DNA from: Achromobacter agilis
GTDB lineage: Bacteria; Pseudomonadota; Gammaproteobacteria; Burkholderiales; Burkholderiaceae_B
Direction: 5' to 3'
Length of the DNA: 64,000 nucleotides
Assembly: GCF_900496965.1 (NCBI RefSeq)
Contig: NZ_UFQB01000012.1
Coordinates: 113,017 to 177,016, forward strand
Below the pieces are notes generated by a model, which saw only the letters and a program-made list of their open reading frames with translations, did no database searches and had not been told where the DNA came from. The position numbers were made by a program, and so were the translations under genes. This document shows, one piece after another, positions 44,652 through 54,019 of the stretch; within the stretch, counting starts at the first letter, position 1, and each line of letters starts with the position of its first letter.

Positions 44652-45629
44652 ATGGAACTTCGTCAACTCGAGGCCTTCGCGGCCGTCATGTCCACGGGCA
44701 GCGTCACGGCTGCCGGACGGCTGCTTGGACGCTCGCAACCGGCGATCAGCCGGTTGCTGCAGGAACTGGAAGCCGAGATCGGCTATCCCCTGTTCGCGCG
44801 CAGCGGCCCGCGGGTAACGCCCACCGAGCAGGGCTTTCTGCTGTATGACGATGTGGAGCGCGCGCTGGCCGGCCTGCAGCAGATCCGCAACCGCGCCGAC
44901 GAGATCGCCCGCGGCCAGGCCCAGCCGCTGCTGATGGCCGCCACGTCCGCCCTGGCGGCGGGGCTGGTGCCGGATGCGCTCAAGCGCATCGAGAACCAGA
45001 TCGGCGCCGCGCGCATCCAGCTGCGCAGCGCCTCCCCCGAACGCGTGGTGCACGCCGTGCTATCGGGCGCCGCACAACTGGGCGCGACCAGCCTGCCGCT
45101 GGAACACCGCGGCCTGACGGTGCACTGGATCGGGCAAGCCCCCTGTGTGGCCGCGCTGCCGGAAGACGATCCGCTGGCCCAGCAAACCGTAGTGCCCGTA
45201 GCCGCGTTAGCCGGGCGCCGCATGATCACGATGGCCAACCCCTATCGGCTGCGCCGCCGCCTGGACGCGGCGCTGGCGCAGAACGCCCAGACGCCGGCCA
45301 CCCTGGAAACCAATTCGTCCGTCAACGCCCTGGCCGCCGTGCGCGCCGGACTGGGCGTGTCGGTGCTGGAACCGATCACCGCCTACGGCGCCCCCATGCC
45401 GGGCGTGGCGATCCGCCCCATCGATCTGGACATCCCCTTTTTCTTCGGGGTCATCACCCCGCAGTCGCAAACGCTGACGCCGGCCTGCCAGGCCATGGCG
45501 GACGCGCTGGCGCAAGCCGCCGCGGCCCTGCTGCCCGGCTTTGTGCTGCACGACGCCTGCGAGCATTCGGCGCTATTGCAGTCGATCTACGGTGACGATG
45601 CCCCTCTTTCGGAATCCCCTGCTATATGA
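44652..45629 (+). CDS. LysR family transcriptional regulator of the downstream ABC/monooxygenase operon
   Basis: A 325-aa regulator, helix-turn-helix at residues 1-40 (ELRQLEAFAAVMSTGSVTAAGRLLGRSQPAISRLLQELE) and an effector-binding domain after residue 90. Its stop overlaps the ATG of the flavoprotein gene by four bases, so the regulator is the first gene of the operon it probably controls, an unusual layout for LysR proteins, which are mostly divergent. The divergent gene on the left is a TonB receptor 247 bases away. Confidence 0.93.
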   Translation: MELRQLEAFAAVMSTGSVTAAGRLLGRSQPAISRLLQELEAEIGYPLFARSGPRVTPTEQGFLLYDDVERALAGLQQIRNRADEIARGQAQPLLMAATSALAAGLVPDALKRIENQIGAARIQLRSASPERVVHAVLSGAAQLGATSLPLEHRGLTVHWIGQAPCVAALPEDDPLAQQTVVPVAALAGRRMITMANPYRLRRRLDAALAQNAQTPATLETNSSVNALAAVRAGLGVSVLEPITAYGAPMPGVAIRPIDLDIPFFFGVITPQSQTLTPACQAMADALAQAAAALLPGFVLHDACEHSALLQSIYGDDAPLSESPAI

Positions 45630-47113
45630 ATCAGCCTGTAGCCACCCCGCCGCAAGGCCTAGCCGCGCTGGAAGCGCGCCTGCGCCAGGACCTGTCGTGG
45701 CTGGAAATCCCCGCCAAGAACTGGGTCACGCCCCGGCATGTCGACGGCCAGCAGGTGCTGGACGTGGCCATCGTCGGCGGCGGCATGGCCGGGCTGGCGG
45801 CGGCGGCGTCGCTGACGCACCTGGGCGTCAATGCGCCCATATTCGACCAGGCGCCCGAAGGCTATGAAGGCCCCTGGGCCACCACCGCCCGCATGGAAAC
45901 ATTGCGTTCGCCCAAGCAACTGACCGGCCCCGCGCTCGGCCTGCCCGCCCTGACCTTCCGCGCCTGGTTCGAGGCCCAGTTCGGATCCGAGGCCTGGGAA
46001 GCGCTGGACAAGATCCCGCGCCTGCAGTGGATGGACTACCTGCGCTGGTACCGCCGCGCGCTGAACCTGGACGTGCGGAACGAGCACCGCATTCTTGCCG
46101 TGCTGCCGCGCGCCGACAAGCTGGTCCAGCTCGATATCGAATCCCCCGCCGGGCGCAGCACGGTGCTGGCGCGCCGCGTGGTGCTGGCCACCGGCCGCGA
46201 CGGCCTGGGCGGCGCCTATGTGCCTGATTTCGCGAAGAAACTGCCGCGCAGCCGCTGGGCGCACTCGTCCGACGTCATGGACTACAACACGCTCGCGGGC
46301 AAGCGCGTGGGCGTGGTGGGCGCAGGCGCCTCCGCGATGGACAGCGCGGCCACCGCGCTGGAAGCGGGCGCCGCCAGCGTGGACCTGCTGATCCGCCGCA
46401 ACGACATTCCCCGCGTCAACAAGGGCAAGGGCGCGGGCAACCCCGGCCTCACCCACGGCCACCTGACGCTTCCCGATGAATGGAAGTGGAAGATCCGCCA
46501 CTACATCAACGCCGCCCAGGTGCCGCCGCCGCGCGGCAGCACGCTGCGCGTGTCGCGCCACCCCAATGCCCGCTTCAACCTGGGCGCAGGCGTGCAGGAC
46601 CTGGCCCTGGTGGACGACGAGATCCGCGTCACCACCCCCAAGGGCGTGTTCGCGCTGGATTTCCTGATCTTCTCCACGGGTTTTCGCATCGACTGGACCG
46701 CGCGTCCGGAATTCGCCGCGCTGGCGCCGCACGTGCGCGCCTGGGGCGACCGCTACGTGCCGCCGGCCGGTGAGGAAGACCAGGAACTGCATGACTCGCC
46801 CGACCTGGGCGCGGTATTCGAATTGCAGGAAAAGATCTCGGGCGCCTGCCCCGGCCTGGACCGCGTGCATTGCTTCTCCTACCCCGCCGCGCTCACCCAG
46901 GGCACGATCTCGGGCGACATCCCGGCCATCAGCGAGGGCGCCAAGCGCCTGGCCCAAGGCATCGCCGGCCTGTTCTACCGCGAGGACGTGGAGACGCACT
47001 ACGCCAATATGGAAGCCTTCTCCGAGCCCGAGGTGTACGGCGACGAGTGGGTCCCAGCCCCGGTCCCAGCCCCGGCGCCCGCCTCCGCCCCGCAATCGGA
47101 GACCGCGCAATGA
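45626..47113 (+). CDS. FAD/NAD(P)-binding monooxygenase-like flavoprotein
   Basis: A 495-aa flavoprotein with two Rossmann motifs: GGGMAGLAAA (51-60, FAD) and GAGASAMDSAA (232-242, NAD(P)H). This two-dinucleotide layout is that of flavin-containing and Baeyer-Villiger-like monooxygenases, which insert oxygen on N, S or carbonyl groups. The motif between them (LPRSRWAHSSDVMD) resembles the FMO identifying region FxGxxxHxxxY but with changes (RWAHSSD). The C-terminus ends in a Pro/Ala repeat (PAPVPAPAPASAP). Overlaps LysR upstream and the permease downstream, each by four bases. Confidence 0.88.
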   Translation: MNQPVATPPQGLAALEARLRQDLSWLEIPAKNWVTPRHVDGQQVLDVAIVGGGMAGLAAAASLTHLGVNAPIFDQAPEGYEGPWATTARMETLRSPKQLTGPALGLPALTFRAWFEAQFGSEAWEALDKIPRLQWMDYLRWYRRALNLDVRNEHRILAVLPRADKLVQLDIESPAGRSTVLARRVVLATGRDGLGGAYVPDFAKKLPRSRWAHSSDVMDYNTLAGKRVGVVGAGASAMDSAATALEAGAASVDLLIRRNDIPRVNKGKGAGNPGLTHGHLTLPDEWKWKIRHYINAAQVPPPRGSTLRVSRHPNARFNLGAGVQDLALVDDEIRVTTPKGVFALDFLIFSTGFRIDWTARPEFAALAPHVRAWGDRYVPPAGEEDQELHDSPDLGAVFELQEKISGACPGLDRVHCFSYPAALTQGTISGDIPAISEGAKRLAQGIAGLFYREDVETHYANMEAFSEPEVYGDEWVPAPVPAPAPASAPQSETAQ

Positions 47114-48084
47114 CCGGCTGGTTGCTGCGCCGCATCGCGCAAGCCGCAGTGGTGGTCTTCCTGATGACGCTGATCGTCTTCGTGGGCCTGCACGCCATCG
47201 GCAACCCCGTGGACATCCTCATCGGCCAGGACGTGGACCAGGTGGACCGTGCCCGCATCATCGCCGAGCTCGGCCTGGACAAGCCGCTGTGGGAGCAGTA
47301 CCTGGCGTTCCTGAACGGCGCCCTGCACGGCAATCTGGGCAATAGCTTCGTCTACAACATCCCGGCCGTGGAACTGGTGATCCAGCGCCTGCCCGCCACC
47401 TTCGAGCTGGCCATCGCCGCCATGATGCTGGCCGTGGTCGTGGGCCTGCCGCTGGGCCTGTACGCGGGCCTGTATCCGGATGGCAGGTTCTCCAAGATGA
47501 TCATGGCGGGCAGCATCGTCGGCTTCTCGCTGCCGACGTTCTGGATCGCCCTGATGCTGATCATGACCTTCAGCGTCTCGCTGGGCTGGCTGCCGGCCAG
47601 CGGCCGCGGCGAAACGGTGGAGTTCCTGGGCTTCCAGTGGTCGTGGCTGACGGCCGACGGCTGGCGCCACCTGATCCTGCCGGCGTTCAACCTGTCGCTC
47701 TTCAAGATTTCCCTGGTCATCCGCCTGACGCGCGCCGGCGTGCGCGACGTGCTGCCGCAGGACTTCGTGAAGTTCGCGCGCGCCAAGGGCCTGTCGCCGA
47801 TGCGCGTGGTCTGTGTGCACGTGCTGCGCAACACCATGATCCCGCTGGTGACGGTGCTGGGCCTGGAGCTGGGCTCCACCATCGCCTTCGCCGTGGTCAC
47901 CGAGAGCATCTTCGCCTGGCCCGGCGCCGGCAAGCTGATCCTGGACAGCCTGAACGCGCTGGACCGCCCCGTGATCGTGGCCTACCTGATCGTGGTGGTC
48001 TTCCTGTTCGTGACGCTGAACCTGATCGTGGACATTCTTTATAAAGTGCTGGACCCGCGGGTGCGGCTGGAGGCCTCGGCATGA
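47110..48084 (+). CDS. ABC transporter permease, DppB-like
   Basis: A 324-aa inner-membrane subunit of a peptide/nickel-type importer. Six spans; the N-terminal cytoplasmic face opens MTGWLLRRIAQAAVVVFLMTL, and the BPD_transp_1 signature loop is TRAGVRDVLPQDFVKFARAKGLS (EAA-type). Starts on ATG overlapping the flavoprotein stop by four bases and overlaps the next permease by four. It is the first of the four core transporter genes. Confidence 0.95.
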   Translation: MTGWLLRRIAQAAVVVFLMTLIVFVGLHAIGNPVDILIGQDVDQVDRARIIAELGLDKPLWEQYLAFLNGALHGNLGNSFVYNIPAVELVIQRLPATFELAIAAMMLAVVVGLPLGLYAGLYPDGRFSKMIMAGSIVGFSLPTFWIALMLIMTFSVSLGWLPASGRGETVEFLGFQWSWLTADGWRHLILPAFNLSLFKISLVIRLTRAGVRDVLPQDFVKFARAKGLSPMRVVCVHVLRNTMIPLVTVLGLELGSTIAFAVVTESIFAWPGAGKLILDSLNALDRPVIVAYLIVVVFLFVTLNLIVDILYKVLDPRVRLEASA

Positions 48085-49016
48085 GCGCCGTATCTACCCC
48101 TACCCCTACCCCTACTCCTACCCCCACTCCCGCCCTGCGCCGCGAATCGCCCTGGCGCCGCAACCTGGCCGAATTCCTCTCGTCCAAGACGGCGGTGCTG
48201 GGCCTGGCCGTATCCGTGCTGCTGATCCTGGCCGCCGCGCTGGCGCCGTGGATCGCGCCGCAGAACCCGTACGACCTGCTGCAGATCGACGTGCTGGACG
48301 CGCGCCTGCCGCCCGGCACCATGAACGGCCTGGAGACCTTCCATTACTGGCTGGGCACCGATGGCCAGGGGCGCGACCTGCTCTCGGGCATCCTGTACGG
48401 CCTGCGCATCAGCCTGGTCGTGGGCGTGGGCTCGGCCCTCATCGCGGGCGTCGTCGGCACACTGCTGGGCCTGCTCGCCGCCTACGCCGGCGGCAAGGTC
48501 GACGCGCTGATCATGCGCCTGGTGGACCTGATCCTGTCGTTCCCGTCCATCCTCGTCGCCATGATGATCCTGGCCTACCTGGGCAAGGGCGTGGGCAACG
48601 TGGTGCTGACCCTGGTGATCCTGGAATGGGCCTACTACGCCCGCACCGCGCGCGGCCAGGCCCTGGTGGAGCGCCGCCGCGAATACGTCGAGGCCGCTCG
48701 CTGCCTGGACATTCCCAACTGGCGGATCATGCTGAAGCACATCCTGCCCAACTGCCTGCCGCCGCTCATCGTCATCGGCACGCTGCAGATCGCGCGCGCC
48801 ATCACGCTGGAAGCCACGCTGAGCTTCCTGGGCCTGGGCGTGCCCGTGACCGAACCGTCGCTGGGGCTGCTGATCTCCAACGGCTTCCAGACCATGCTGT
48901 CCGGCGAATACTGGATCAGTTTCTACCCCGGCATCGCGCTGCTCGTCACCATCGTGGCGATCAACCTGGTGGGCGACCGCCTGCGCGACGTGCTGAACCC
49001 GAGGAACCACAAATGA
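48081..49016 (+). CDS. ABC transporter permease, DppC-like
   Basis: A 311-aa partner permease with the OppC-type N-terminal extension and six spans. The EAA loop reads ARGQALVERRREYVEAARCLDIP. The extreme N-terminus is a Thr-Pro repeat encoded by a hexanucleotide tandem repeat (48096-48131): STPTPTPTPTPTPTPALRR. This is unusual for the family. Overlaps the flanking genes by four bases at each end. Confidence 0.95.
   Translation: MSAVSTPTPTPTPTPTPALRRESPWRRNLAEFLSSKTAVLGLAVSVLLILAAALAPWIAPQNPYDLLQIDVLDARLPPGTMNGLETFHYWLGTDGQGRDLLSGILYGLRISLVVGVGSALIAGVVGTLLGLLAAYAGGKVDALIMRLVDLILSFPSILVAMMILAYLGKGVGNVVLTLVILEWAYYARTARGQALVERRREYVEAARCLDIPNWRIMLKHILPNCLPPLIVIGTLQIARAITLEATLSFLGLGVPVTEPSLGLLISNGFQTMLSGEYWISFYPGIALLVTIVAINLVGDRLRDVLNPRNHK
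48096..48131 (+). repeat. Hexanucleotide tandem repeat encoding Thr-Pro
   Basis: Six copies of a 6-base unit (ACCCCT three times, then ACTCCT, ACCCCC, ACTCCC) at codons 6-17 of the DppC-like permease. Being a multiple of three, length changes would keep frame and only vary the number of Thr-Pro pairs. Confidence 0.85.
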
Positions 49017-50023
49017 CCGCCGCCCGCTCCCCTTCCGGCGCGCCGGCCACGCTGGAAGTGCGCGGCCTGCGCACCCACTTCTTTACCCGCGCGGGCGTGT
49101 TGCCCGCCGTTGATGGCGTCTCTTTCACGCTGGAGCGCGGCAAGATCCTGGGCCTGGTCGGCGAGTCCGGCTCGGGCAAGTCCGTCACGGGCTTCTCCAT
49201 CATGGGCCTGGTGGACGCGCCGGGCCGCGTCGTGGGCGGCGAAGTGCTGTTCCAGGGCCGCGACCTGACCAAGCTGGCGCCGCGTGAATTGCGCAGGCTG
49301 CAAGGCAACCGCATCGCCATGATCTTCCAGGATCCGATGATGACGCTGAACCCCGTGCTGCGGGTGGACGCGCAAATGATCGAAACCGTGCGCGCGCACA
49401 CGAAAATGAGCGTGGCCCAGGCCCGCGAACTGTCGCGCGACACCCTGGGCATGATGGGCATTCCCAGCCCCGAGGAACGCCTGCGGGCCTATCCGCACCA
49501 GCTGTCCGGCGGCATGCGCCAGCGCGTGGCCATCGCCATCGCCATGCTGCACCGCCCCGACCTGATCATCGCGGACGAGCCCACCACCGCGCTGGACGTC
49601 ACCATCCAGGCGCAGATCCTGTCCGAAGTGCAGAAGCTTGCGCAGCAGCACGGCACCAGCCTGATCTGGATCACGCACGACCTGTCGGTGGTGGCCGGGC
49701 TGGCCGACGACGTGGCCGTCATGTACGCCGGCCGCATCGTCGAGCACGGCACCGTCGACGACGTGCTGGACCGCCCGCAGCATCCCTACACCGTGGGCCT
49801 GATCGACAGCCTGCCCAGTAACAACCAGCGCGGCCAACGCCTGCGCCAGATTCCCGGCATGACGCCCAACCTGCTCAATCTGCCCGCCGGCTGTGCCTTC
49901 GCGGCGCGCTGCCCGCGCGCCACCGCCGCCTGCGGCCAGCAGCCTTCGATTACCGACGCCCTGCCCGGACACCGCGTGCGCTGCTTCCACCCCAGCCTCC
50001 AGGCCAGCGAGGTAACGGCATGA
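49013..50023 (+). CDS. ABC transporter ATP-binding protein, DppD-like
   Basis: A 336-aa nucleotide-binding subunit. Walker A GESGSGKS, signature LSGGMRQR, Walker [13 protein letters not shown] and the H-loop ITHDLSV are present. The C-terminal oligopeptide-transporter extension has [16 protein letters not shown], the FeS-like or structural cysteine block of the OppD family. Overlaps the previous gene by four bases and the next by four. Confidence 0.96.
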   Translation: MTAARSPSGAPATLEVRGLRTHFFTRAGVLPAVDGVSFTLERGKILGLVGESGSGKSVTGFSIMGLVDAPGRVVGGEVLFQGRDLTKLAPRELRRLQGNRIAMIFQDPMMTLNPVLRVDAQMIETVRAHTKMSVAQARELSRDTLGMMGIPSPEERLRAYPHQLSGGMRQRVAIAIAMLHRPDLIIADEPTTALDVTIQAQILSEVQKLAQQHGTSLIWITHDLSVVAGLADDVAVMYAGRIVEHGTVDDVLDRPQHPYTVGLIDSLPSNNQRGQRLRQIPGMTPNLLNLPAGCAFAARCPRATAACGQQPSITDALPGHRVRCFHPSLQASEVTA

Positions 50024-51039
50024 CGACGCCCGCCTCCGCCCCCACCCCGCTGATTGACCTGAGCGGCGTCAGCAAGCGCTTCGGCGAGCGCCGTATCGGC
50101 CCCGCCGGCCGCGCCCTGCAACGCCTGGGCTTGTCCAAGCCGCCCGCCATCACCCGCGCCGTCGACAACGTCGACCTGGTGGTCCGGCCCGGCGAAGTGG
50201 TCGGCCTGGTCGGCGAATCCGGCTGCGGCAAGTCCACGCTGGGCCGCATCGCGGCCGGCCTCTTGACGCCCTCGGGCGGCGAGATCCGCATCAACGGCGT
50301 GCGCCCGGCCGACATGAACGCCGCCCAGGCTCACGCCGCGCGCCTGCGCGTGCAGATGATTTTCCAGGACCCCTACGCCAGCCTCAATCCGCGCCTGCGC
50401 GTGGACGAGATCGTGGGCGAAGCGGCCCGCATCCATGGGCTGGTCGGCAACGGCGACTTCGACGACTACGTCAGCGCCCAGATGGAGCGCGCCGGCCTGG
50501 ACCCGGCGCTGCGCCAGCGCTATCCGCACCAGTTCAGCGGCGGCCAGCGCCAGCGCATCGGCATCGCCCGCGCGCTGGCGGTGCAGCCCACCATGCTGGT
50601 GTGCGACGAAGCCGTGGCCGCGCTGGACGTGTCCATCCAGGCGCAGATCCTGAACCTCTTCATGGACCTGCGCGAAGACCTGGGGCTGACCTATCTCTTC
50701 ATCAGCCATGACCTGGGCGTGGTCGAACACCTGTCCGACCGCGTCGTGATCATGTACCTGGGCCGCGTCGTGGAAACGGCCACGGTGGAGGAAGTGTTCC
50801 GCCGCCCCAACCACCCGTACACGCAAGCCCTGCTGGCCGAGATCCCCAGCCTGAAATCGCGCCACAAGACCTTTACCGCGATCAAGGGCGAGATCCCCAG
50901 CCCGCTGAACCCGCCCGGCGGCTGCCATTTCCATCCGCGATGTCCGCATGCGATGCCGCGCTGCAAGACCGAGGTTCCCACGCTGAAGGGAATCGCCATC
51001 AACCACCTCAGCGCCTGTCACCTGAACGACATGGCGTGA
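50020..51039 (+). CDS. ABC transporter ATP-binding protein, DppF-like
   Basis: A 339-aa ATPase subunit, partner of the DppD-like protein: Walker A GESGCGKST, FSGGQRQRIGIARALA signature, MLVCDEAVAALD Walker B, and the CHFHPRCPHAMPRC block typical of OppF/DppF C-termini. An insertion between the first strand and Walker A (RRIGPAGRALQRLGLSKPP, residues 23-43) is longer than in typical DppF. It ends the set of four transporter core genes. Confidence 0.96.
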   Translation: MTTPASAPTPLIDLSGVSKRFGERRIGPAGRALQRLGLSKPPAITRAVDNVDLVVRPGEVVGLVGESGCGKSTLGRIAAGLLTPSGGEIRINGVRPADMNAAQAHAARLRVQMIFQDPYASLNPRLRVDEIVGEAARIHGLVGNGDFDDYVSAQMERAGLDPALRQRYPHQFSGGQRQRIGIARALAVQPTMLVCDEAVAALDVSIQAQILNLFMDLREDLGLTYLFISHDLGVVEHLSDRVVIMYLGRVVETATVEEVFRRPNHPYTQALLAEIPSLKSRHKTFTAIKGEIPSPLNPPGGCHFHPRCPHAMPRCKTEVPTLKGIAINHLSACHLNDMA

Positions 51040-51113
51040 ACGCATCCGCCGCGGCGCCCGCGCCGCGGTTTCTCGAATAACCGCTCGTTCCCCCTATACC
51101 AAGGACTCCGAAC

Positions 51114-52697
51114 ATGAAACGCCTGATTCTCACCACCCTGACCGCCGCCATCCTCGGCGCTTCCGCCGCCGCCAGCGCGGACGACCTGTCCATCGGCTTC
51201 GCCGACCCGCTGTCGTCCCTGGACCCGCAGCTGAACAACCACGCCGGCGACCGCTCGGTGGCCCTGCACTTCTGGGACCTGCTGATCGAGAACAAGTGGA
51301 ACAAGCTGCAGCCCGGCCTGGCCGTCAGCTGGAAGCCGCTGGACGACAAGACCTGGGAATTCAAGCTGCGCGAAGGCGTCAAGTGGCAGGACGGCACGCC
51401 GTTCACCGCCGATGACCTGATCTATTCCTATACCCGCGCGCGCGCCGTGCCGGGCAGCGTGGCCACCTATGCCGGCTACCTGCGCACCATCGACACGATG
51501 ACCGCCAAGGACCCGCTGACCCTCATCGTCAAGACCAAGGCCCCCAACCCCGACCTGCCGCTGAACCTGGCCTCGGTGCACGTGGTCAGCAAGCACGTGG
51601 GCGAGAAGTCCGCCACGGAAGACTACAACTCGGGCAAGGCCATGGTCGGCACCGGCCCCTACAAGTTCGTGTCCTACACCCCCGGCGACCGCGTCATCAT
51701 GGAACGCAACGACGCCTACTGGGGCGACAAGCAGATCTGGGACAAGGTCAACTACCGCTACATCAACAACGCCGCCGCCCGCACCGCCGCGCTCCTGGCC
51801 GGCGACGTGGACGTGATCGACAAGGTGTCGGTGTCTGACCTGGCCAAGCTGCAGAAGGCTTCGAACATCTCGGTCTATCCGTACGACGGCCTGCGCGTCA
51901 TGCTGCTGCAACCCAGCTTCAACCCCGCGCCCAACCAGTACATCACCGACAACAACGGCAAGCCGCTGGACAAGAACCCGCTCCTGGACGTGCGCGTGCG
52001 CCAGGCGCTGAACCTGGCCATCAACCGCAAGGCCATCGCCGACCGCATCCTGCAGGGCGCCGCCACCGAAGCCAACCAGTGGATGCCCAAGGGCACCTTC
52101 GGCTACAACCCCGAGGTCAAGGACATCCCCAACGACGTCGCCCAGGCCAAGAAGCTGCTGGCCGAAGCCGGCTTCCCCGACGGCTTCAAGCTGACCATGC
52201 ACGTGCCCAACGACCGCTACCCGCAGGGCCCGGAAACGGCCCAGGCCGTGGCGCAGTTCTGGACCCGCATCGGCGTGAAGACCCAGGTGGAAGTGGTGCC
52301 ATGGGCCGTGTATTCGGGCCGCGCCAACAAGAACGAATTCGCCGTCAGCATGCTGGCCTGGGGCAACGGCACCGGCGAAGGCAGCTACGCGCTGGTCAAC
52401 ATCCTGGCCACCGCCGACGCCAAGAAGGGCCTGGGCGCCTCGAACTGGGGCCGCTACAGCAACGCCAAGGTCGACACCGCCCTGGAGCAGTCCACCTCGG
52501 AATTCGACGTGGCCAAGCGTGAAGCCATCCTGCGCGACTCCGTCAAGATCGTGTCGGACGACGTGGGCATCATCCCGCTGTTCCACTACAAAAACATCTG
52601 GGCCACCAAGAAGGGCCTGAAGGTCACCCCCATGACCAGCGACCGCACGGCCGCCATGATGGTGACCAAGGACTCCGGCAAAGACTCGGGCAAATAA
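51114..52697 (+). CDS. ABC transporter substrate-binding protein, family 5
   Basis: A 527-aa periplasmic receptor with signal peptide (LILTTLTAAILGASAAASA) and family 5 features (EFKLREGVKWQDGTPFTADD, VGTGPYKF, AINRKAIADRIL). The last 15 residues contain a KDSGKDSGK repeat. It starts 74 bases after the DppF-like gene, so it is likely co-transcribed. It is unrelated at close range to the two receptors at the left edge. Similar receptor/CMD-protein neighbourhoods are known in Klebsiella and Agrobacterium (KPN_01854 and Avi_7170-type families), a link made from memory. Confidence 0.94.
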   Translation: MKRLILTTLTAAILGASAAASADDLSIGFADPLSSLDPQLNNHAGDRSVALHFWDLLIENKWNKLQPGLAVSWKPLDDKTWEFKLREGVKWQDGTPFTADDLIYSYTRARAVPGSVATYAGYLRTIDTMTAKDPLTLIVKTKAPNPDLPLNLASVHVVSKHVGEKSATEDYNSGKAMVGTGPYKFVSYTPGDRVIMERNDAYWGDKQIWDKVNYRYINNAAARTAALLAGDVDVIDKVSVSDLAKLQKASNISVYPYDGLRVMLLQPSFNPAPNQYITDNNGKPLDKNPLLDVRVRQALNLAINRKAIADRILQGAATEANQWMPKGTFGYNPEVKDIPNDVAQAKKLLAEAGFPDGFKLTMHVPNDRYPQGPETAQAVAQFWTRIGVKTQVEVVPWAVYSGRANKNEFAVSMLAWGNGTGEGSYALVNILATADAKKGLGASNWGRYSNAKVDTALEQSTSEFDVAKREAILRDSVKIVSDDVGIIPLFHYKNIWATKKGLKVTPMTSDRTAAMMVTKDSGKDSGK

Positions 52698-52700
52698 GCC

Positions 52701-53999
52701 ATGGCCCTTACTCTTTCCATCACCCCCGCGGACGCGCTGATCGACGTGCCGCGCCACATCCGGGTCGATCACGCCCAGCCCGGCCAGACGGTGGAGATCA
52801 CCGCGCTGACCCGCCGCAAGGGCGTGCTCTGGCAAAGCCAGGCCGCCTTCGTGGCGGATGCGCACGGCACCGTCGACCTGAGCCGGGACGCCCCCGCGTC
52901 CGGCGACTACGCCGGCGTCGCCCCCATGGGCCTGATCTGGTCGCAGTCGCCCGTGGACTCGCCCAGCCGCGAACAGTTCAACCTGCCGGTCGCCGAGCCC
53001 CTGGTCACCGACGTGGTGGCGCGCGCCGGCGGCGCGCAGGCCCAGGCCAGCTTCATCCAGCGCCTGGCGTGCGAGGGCGTCACCCGCCAGGACGTGCGCG
53101 AGGAAGGCCTGGTCGGCACGCTGTACCTGCCGCCCGGCGCCGGCCCTGGAACGCACCCCGCCGTCATGATCCTGAACGGCTCGGGCGGCGGCATCAACGA
53201 ACCGCGCGCCGCGCTCTACGCCTCGCGCGGCTACGCCGCCTTCGCGCTCGCCTACTTCAAGGCGCCCGGCCTGTCGGACTACATCTCCAACACCCCGCTG
53301 GAATACTTCCAGACCGGCCTGCGCTGGCTGCGCAAGAAGGTCCAGCCCAAGCACGACTTCGTCGCCATCAGCGGCCAGTCGCGCGGCGGCGAACTGGTGT
53401 TGCTTCTGGGCGCCACATTCCCCGAGGAAGTCTCGGCCGTCGTCGCCTACGTGCCCGGCGCCGTCGTCCACAGCGGCCAGAACGCCTGCGACCCCAAGAT
53501 CGGCCGCGAAGGCCCCACCTGGCTCTTGGGCGGCAAGCCCATCCCCCACGTCTGGGAGAACAACCGCACGGCCACCTGGGCCCCCTTCGACGAAGGCCCC
53601 GCCCCGCACCGCCACGAGAAAGCCATCCTCACCGCCCTGCAAGACCCCGACGCCGTGGCCCGCGCCCGCATCAAGGTCGAGGACATCCAGGGCCCCGTCA
53701 TCATGCTGTCCGGCACCGACGACGGTTCCTGGCCGTCCAGCCTGTACTCCAAGATGGTCAAGGACAAGCTGGCCGAGGTGAAGCACCCCTACCCGGTCCA
53801 ATGGCTGGACTACGAGAACGGCGGGCACTCCATCCTGTTCCCGTACGTGCCCACCACCCAGCACGTCTACGCCCACCCCGTGTCCGGCAAGATCAGCACC
53901 AGTGGCGGCACCCCCAAAGACAACGCCCGCGCCGACCAGGAATCCTGGGAAGGCGTGCTGAAGTTCCTGGACGCCGCCGTCCGCGCCCGCGCCGCCTGA
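52701..53999 (+). CDS. BAAT-like acyl-CoA thioesterase/acyltransferase family hydrolase
   Basis: A 432-aa protein with two parts: an N-terminal beta-sandwich (about 10-110, the Bile_Hydr_Trans-type region) and an alpha/beta hydrolase of the BAAT C-terminal family (about 150-430). Nucleophile Ser227 is in SGQSRGGE (family usually has Cys or Ser), with acid TDDGSW and His in ENGGHSI. Family members transfer or hydrolyse fatty acyl groups. Three bases separate it from the receptor gene, so it is part of the same operon; an acyl amide or ester substrate is suggested (inference). Confidence 0.88.
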   Translation: MALTLSITPADALIDVPRHIRVDHAQPGQTVEITALTRRKGVLWQSQAAFVADAHGTVDLSRDAPASGDYAGVAPMGLIWSQSPVDSPSREQFNLPVAEPLVTDVVARAGGAQAQASFIQRLACEGVTRQDVREEGLVGTLYLPPGAGPGTHPAVMILNGSGGGINEPRAALYASRGYAAFALAYFKAPGLSDYISNTPLEYFQTGLRWLRKKVQPKHDFVAISGQSRGGELVLLLGATFPEEVSAVVAYVPGAVVHSGQNACDPKIGREGPTWLLGGKPIPHVWENNRTATWAPFDEGPAPHRHEKAILTALQDPDAVARARIKVEDIQGPVIMLSGTDDGSWPSSLYSKMVKDKLAEVKHPYPVQWLDYENGGHSILFPYVPTTQHVYAHPVSGKISTSGGTPKDNARADQESWEGVLKFLDAAVRARAA

Positions 54000-54019
54000 G
54001 AGAAACAAGGAGATCCCGC

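Noticed and set aside
48096..48131. Hexamer repeat considered as a frameshifting phase-variation switch
   Set aside because: The unit is a multiple of three, so changes in copy number do not alter the frame.
51018..54008. Leftward frame of 996 codons opposite the receptor and BAAT genes
   Set aside because: Gly/Val/Asp-rich antisense shadow of genes with clear family motifs; no ribosome site.
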